This document shows, one piece after another, positions 58,746-64,000 of a stretch of DNA of 64,000 bases. Each line of letters begins with the position of its first letter. Position 1 is the stretch's first letter. This DNA comes from Ursus arctos (lineage: Eukaryota; Chordata; Mammalia; Carnivora; Ursidae). The DNA is taken from contig NW_026622986.1 in assembly GCF_023065955.2 (NCBI RefSeq), positions 20,547,848 to 20,611,847 on the forward strand. The letters run 5' to 3'. The notes beneath the pieces were generated by a model that was not told the DNA's origin, did not search any database, and saw only the letters and a list, made by a program, of their open reading frames with translations. Both the position numbers and the translations under genes were made by a program.

Positions 58746-59969
58746 AACAAGAGCAGGGATTATGCTGAGGAAATACCCACTTTCTTTTCAAGGAGTTTGT
58801 ATCCTACCGGTGAGAGACCAAAAGCAGTCTAAAGAAGGAGGTTATATTTTTTGTTTTGTTTTGATGGGTTGAACTAAGTATTTTTTACTTCTGAGGAAAA
58901 GGAGCTATAGATAGAAAGATGTGGAAGATTCAGGAAAGCAGGAAGAAAATCTGTAGACTGTGCTCTCTGAGAAGAAGGGGAGTTGGCCCCCAGAGGCCAG
59001 AGGGAGGGGGTCAGGTGCTCCTTCATGATAAAACATTTACTAAAGAGCACAGGTTCCCAGGTTGGAAGGTGAGAGAATTATCACTGAAAAGGCTTCAATT
59101 TTCCCTCTGAAGTAGCAGGCGAGGTCACCTGTTGAGCATGAGGAGGGCACGAGACGGTAGAAGAGTTGAGAAAAGCAGTGAAGTCTTGAAATGGCCACTG
59201 TGGAGAACGGGACAGTGAGTGCCCAGATATTCATGCCTCCTGGTGCCAACCTGTGCTCTCGGTGATTTTATTTCTGAAGAGTACAAATGAATGGAGAACA
59301 CAAACAATTCCATTGGCTCAAGGTTGGGGAATCGCTCCACAGCACGATGTGAAGACCATGGCTAGACGACAGCGGTAAAAACTAGTTGACGTGAAGAAGC
59401 ATCTGTTCTGGCTGGATGGGAAGGGAAGGGGAGGTGGGAGGAGATGAAGGCAGGAGGGAAACTGGGGGTGAAGGGACTGGATACCTCACTGAGACAATGG
59501 CAGGTGTGGTGGGAATGCCTGAGAGCTAGAATGAAGGGAAGGCATATTCAGAGAGTGCAAGGTTTGGATTTAAGGTTTTACAAAGGAGCCAGTTGGAGGG
59601 GTGTGATATCTGGGGTCTGGCAAGGAGAGTGGAGAGTGAGAGAAGGAGGTTCTCGGGGCTCAGGTGGCCCAAGAACAGGGCAGTGGGAGTGTGGGGAGTA
59701 AGTCTGCTGACAGGCAGTTTGAAGGCAGCTGGAATTGCAGCGGGCTCTTGGGCAGAGAGGATCATGGTCCCTTGTAGCTTTAACGCCATATTATTTGGAT
59801 TTATAAAAGTAACCAATAACTAAGAAAATGGTGATTTTTAGTGAAGGTCAGTGAGCGATACTGGATACCAATTCGTTAAGAATTCCTTTATTCTACTAAA
59901 GAAACTCAATGTTCATCTCCAACCAAATATTATTGTGTGTCATGTCACAGTGGAAATGGGGTAAATTTT
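58746..59969. other. Unclassified intergenic sequence, GA-rich at 59400-59700
   Basis: The purine-rich part could be an old antisense L2, but I cannot align it with confidence. No exon. Confidence 0.4.
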
Positions 59970-60090
59970 GATGCAGAAGTCGATCTGACCACCATTTATC
60001 ACTTTGTGTGGCTCAATGTCTCCAAGAATCTTTCATTATTTGTCAAATGGGAATAACAATATTGACTTCCTGTGATCACTGAGGTTTTCA
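59970..60090 (+). repeat. MIR SINE remnant
   Basis: 'atcactttgtgtggctcaat' and 'atttgtcaaatgggaataac'. Confidence 0.55.
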
Positions 60091-63000
60091 TATGCTCTGC
60101 TATATATGAAATGGATCCCTAAGATGATTTGCTTAGAAGACCCTCCTTTCTTCCTACCCCCTGCAGGTCCTTCCCTGGGGCCATATGGGAGCTGCTGCAT
60201 TAAGGAGACATGCCTGTCCCTAGACCCAGTCGATTGGTTCCAGGGTGGGCACCTGGCCCAGGTGAAGCCAACACGTCACCCTCCAGTATTTTGCACTCCA
60301 ACCAGAATCAGTATGGTTTATCTCCCTCCCACAGCTGAAATCCTGGGATGCAAAATGCAAAAGGAATTAGGTGTTTTGTTTTTGTTTTTGAGAGAGAGAA
60401 ATGGAACTGGTCTGTAGATAAGAGCCAAGGTACGCCCTCTTTTGCCTGAACGGCAGAGGTGGATTTCTTCAAAGTGTCTCGGACACAGTGTGTGAAAGTT
60501 ACTATCAGAGGACCTGACCCGGTTCACATGTTGTACAATTGCTTTCATTTTTTCCCCAAGGCGTTGTCATGTAGGAGAGGAAGAAGGAGTCAAATGTAAT
60601 CTACATGATTTATCGGACAGTACAAACACACGCATGCGCGTGACAGAGACAGAGAGACAGAGACAGAGACAGGAGAGGAGGTATTGGAAGGCAGGCAAAG
60701 GCAAGAGGGAAGAGTAGGAGAAATCACAAATGAGAAGGCTTTGCCAGCTACCGGATAAACAAGTGAATACCCCCCCCCCCCAAAGAACCAAACATGCTCC
60801 CTGTCCCTACCCTCTCCATCAAGCCCAACTTTGCAACGCTCCTGGGAAGGAAGACACAAAGGCATCAGATACCTTAAACGCGGAAGGAAATGAGAGAGGA
60901 AACAGTGATCTGGTGCTGAAACAGCCATGAGGAGCTGGCAAATGGGTGATCGCTCTGCTGAAAAGTGCACCTGACAGCTCGAAAAACTCAGTCACCAGAC
61001 TCTGAGAACAGATAACAGCGTGGGAAGCTGGGCTGAGGCTCAGCAGTGGGGAAACATCTCATAAAACTCTGCAGCCCTGAGGCGCTGAGCACACAGCTCT
61101 GAAACTCCCAGCCTGTGTTGCCAGAATACCAGCTAGCGGGAGGCAGCAGAGAGATCCGTGCTGTATTGTGAAATGCAAATATGACTAACGCCCATCCGAT
61201 TGAGGCTTTAACGGCAGAGACAATTCCAAAAGAATCATCTACCATGGAGCATGATTATATTAAGTCCTTGAAAAATTTGTAAAATATGCCTCGATTTTGA
61301 AAATGCCACTTTGGGTCGAAATGGCCTTTCTTAAAAACCTGCTTCACTATTTCACTCAGTCTAAAGTCCCTCACAGTTCTCACCCCAAGTTAAAGAAAAA
61401 TTGCATTAATTGTTTTTGACCAGCCCTGTAGGGCACAAGTAAACACAGAGACCAATACGGATGGTGAAATTGTCAACCCTAGGTTACAGACTCCCAGATG
61501 ATTCAATACTGATTCTAATTTTAGATCTTGTCATCAGCATAATGACACAAATTGTTTCATTGTTTAGAGAGAAAGTAAGAGATCCCTGAGAGGGTGTCAC
61601 CAAACCCCTCCAAGACCATGGATTCCTGTTTAGGGATGGGGAGCCTGGGAGTCAACACGGTTGGGTTATTTCTTGCTTGGCTCTGGGTAGGATGACCCAG
61701 TTGGGTGAGGGGGAGAACTGGAGGCAGCTCTACTTCAGGGGCCGTTCCAATGGCTCTGGAGGAAGGTGAATGGGCTGAAGGACTAGCAGGGAAGGGGTGG
61801 AAGGATGGGAGGATTTTGAGAGAAGGAAGGAAGGCTCATTGTCTCCTCATGGCTCACTAGAGGTGGAGGCTGAGGGGGAAGGAAATAGTGTTCTTAAATG
61901 TCAACCAAATAATACATATATATTTAGGTTTCAAGAATCCTCTTCAGAACTATGTAATGTGGCAACAAGTTTCTGGGTACAGCTGATTAAACAAAACGCT
62001 CCAGAAGGTATACTTAGGCCCACTTCAAGTGGGATTTGTAATTAGAACCCCTGGGCCCTCTTCTCAACTCTGCCAATTCTGGGCACTTGAAGCCATCAGG
62101 GCTTGTTTCCCGGTCTGCAAAATGGCAGGTGTGTGGGAGAGAGGACGCAAGGCTCAAAGAGAATCACAGAGCAGCCTGACAGAAACACCCACTGAGAAAA
62201 AGTGGCGCCAGACAAAAATTCATTCTGGAAATCCTTTTGTAACTTGCACAGGCTAACATGAACTTAGCCTTTAAAAAGAGAAACACATGAAGCCAGAGAT
62301 AAGATTTTGAGAAGTAATTTCAAATAATTGCTGCGTTCTCCGCAAACAGGAGTGAGAGGTTTGGCTTTCTGAATAAATGGCCATTTACAGCTGTCATCGC
62401 CTAATAGGGCCACCTGCACACCGCCCAGACTGCCCCCCCACACACCAGGATGGTCAAAGACACAGAAAGAATTTTCACACAAAAGAATCTTTCTTCTGGT
62501 ATTAGTAGCCATTGAGTCGGATTGTGATTGAAGATCAACACATTTAATATTATTGTCACACCAAGGTTTGATTTTTGTACTGGCACAAAGAATGGAAAAT
62601 TACCCCTTTTTACTTCAAAGAGTCATGCTGATTTCCTCGAAATAAGTAACACTCTAGTGTTGCCCAGGGCAACTGATTTAATTCAAAGAGATCCTGCCTG
62701 TTGATTGACAGCTGAAGAAAGGTAGAGTTTATTGGTAATAGATTGGAGAATGGGTTATAATAGGTATGCCGAGAGATAGCAAGCAGCTAGGAAAACAATA
62801 GCAGACTTCAGATAAGTTTAGCTAGCTGAAGAGCCCATTATGTAAGCTGGAGTTCTTGTGAGAATTTGCACGCAAGCTATTGGTAACTTCTAAGAAAAAG
62901 ATTAACTGGAGGCATAGAAATCAGTAAACAAATCTGGCTAATGCGTTTTCACACAGGGAACAGATGTCGCTACATAAAATTCAATTCAAATACATTTTCT

Positions 63001-63449
63001 CCAAAGTTCCCCAGACTGGGTTAGAAGTCAGACAGGTATTTGGGATATAGGGTAGTGGAACTGACGGTAGAAAGCAGATTTTGGAAATGCCACTGGATCC
63101 CTAAGCCCCCAGCTGCATATATTTTTACGGTAATATATGACTGGATATGAATACAATTAACTATCATTTTGTTGGTTTACTTTCCTTTGAAGAAAATAAG
63201 CAACTAGTAAAACGTTCAAAGACATGCATTTTCAACCAAAGGAACATCTGAGAATGAACTGTTTATTGAACATGGCTTCCGGTGAATTCTAATTTGCTAG
63301 CGAAGTCTGCCGCTTGACAATAGTCATTACTGAGTCACAGAGTGACTGATTTCAGATTGCACTCAGGGCTTGTCGGAAGCTATGGAAAATAACTGCAATA
63401 TTCATCTTTTCCTGTATTGGTTGATATGTTTTCCTCAGACCAAAAGAGA
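60091..63449. other. Unclassified intergenic sequence
   Basis: A short (GACAGA)n tract at 60645-60680 and a C11 run at 60771-60781. No repeat family or exon recognised in 3.3 kb. Confidence 0.5.
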
Positions 63450-63665
63450 CCATTTATCCTATTGTATGCCTTTCATATCATGTACTTATATTGCAGTACG
63501 TATGGCATGTGGTTCACTTAATTTTCTTCCGTATCTGTCGCCCGCTTGTGTGAAAGCCTTAAAGAGCAAAGAATATCACCCTTCTATTTTTAGCTCCTGG
63601 CCAAATGCTTGGCACAGCAGTTGCCCTCCATAAAAACGTATTGAATGAATGCATAAGTGAATGGA
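63450..63665 (+). repeat. L2 3' end remnant
   Basis: 'gctcctggccaaatgcttgg' and 'cgtattgaatgaatgcataa'. Confidence 0.6.
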
Positions 63666-64000
63666 TAATTGTTTTCTTCAATTTTTATTAACCTTCACAC
63701 ATCTAAACCTAACACAGTTTTAGAAAGCCATCAAAGGGAATCAAAATATGTTATCCTGAAATATGTCACTTTGGCACAAAGATTATTTTGAGCTAAGACG
63801 ATTCAGAATCAACAGATGCAGGAAGAGTTCTCTGTCCTTCCTTTCTCTGCCTGAAAGTGTGAAGGTGTCTCCTCCTCCCCTCCTCTCTCCCCTCTCTCTT
63901 CCCCACCCTGCCCAGAAAGAGAAGAACAACTCACATCCTCAGAGACAGGGGAGTCAATATCAAGATTACTTTGCATAAACAGATCTTACTAAAATAGCCT

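Noticed and set aside
13700..64000. Exons of the upstream neighbour SLC39A12 (expected from human gene order)
   Set aside because: No ZIP-family transmembrane segments or C-terminus recognised on either strand; the gene probably lies beyond the window.

Overview
This is vertebrate nuclear DNA from a caniform carnivoran. The evidence is about 25 copies of the carnivore tRNA-derived SINE (SINEC/Can-SINE) with A-rich tails and target-site duplications, on a background of mammal-wide MIR, L2, L1, MaLR LTRs and DNA transposon fossils. The youngest SINE subfamily, whose head reads 'gcacagcggttaag', resembles the one I associate with bears and the giant panda. Ursidae is therefore my best guess; seals and mustelids are not excluded. 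There are no bacterial operons, CRISPR arrays or RNA genes.

The only protein-coding gene I can support is the 5' end of CACNB2 (voltage-gated calcium channel beta-2 subunit) on the minus strand. Three coding segments are recognisable. The 40-codon beta-2d-type N-terminal exon is at 12768-12887. The 12-codon beta-2c-type N-terminal exon is at 12383-12418. The common second exon (31 codons) is at 3787-3879. All three junctions are phase 0 with GT donors and, for exon 2, a strong polypyrimidine tract and AG. The two alternative first exons lie in a CpG island (about 12.1-13.66 kb), which is the promoter. Positions 1-3786 are the start of intron 2. The SH3 and guanylate-kinase-like exons, and the beta-2a, 2b and 2e first exons, must lie beyond position 1.

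From about 13.7 kb to 64 kb the window is upstream intergenic DNA. It is layered with repeats: SINEs inserted in L1s (25.6-26.9 kb, 50.2-51.6 kb), solo LTRs inserted in L1s (20.29-20.63 kb, 33.75-34.22 kb), a three-SINE cluster (21.55-22.17 kb), long L2 remnants (36.4-38.8 kb, 57.65-58.2 kb), scattered MIRs and many microsatellites. I see no convincing exon there.

The most interesting signals concern how the two CACNB2 N-termini are chosen. The beta-2d donor is weak. The beta-2c donor is followed at intron position +9 by a tight G-quadruplex motif in the transcript. The beta-2c start has an overlapping upstream ORF. The whole of intron 1 plus promoter is free of SINEC insertions although the rest of the window is dense in them. 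I found no sign of a novel biological system beyond this.
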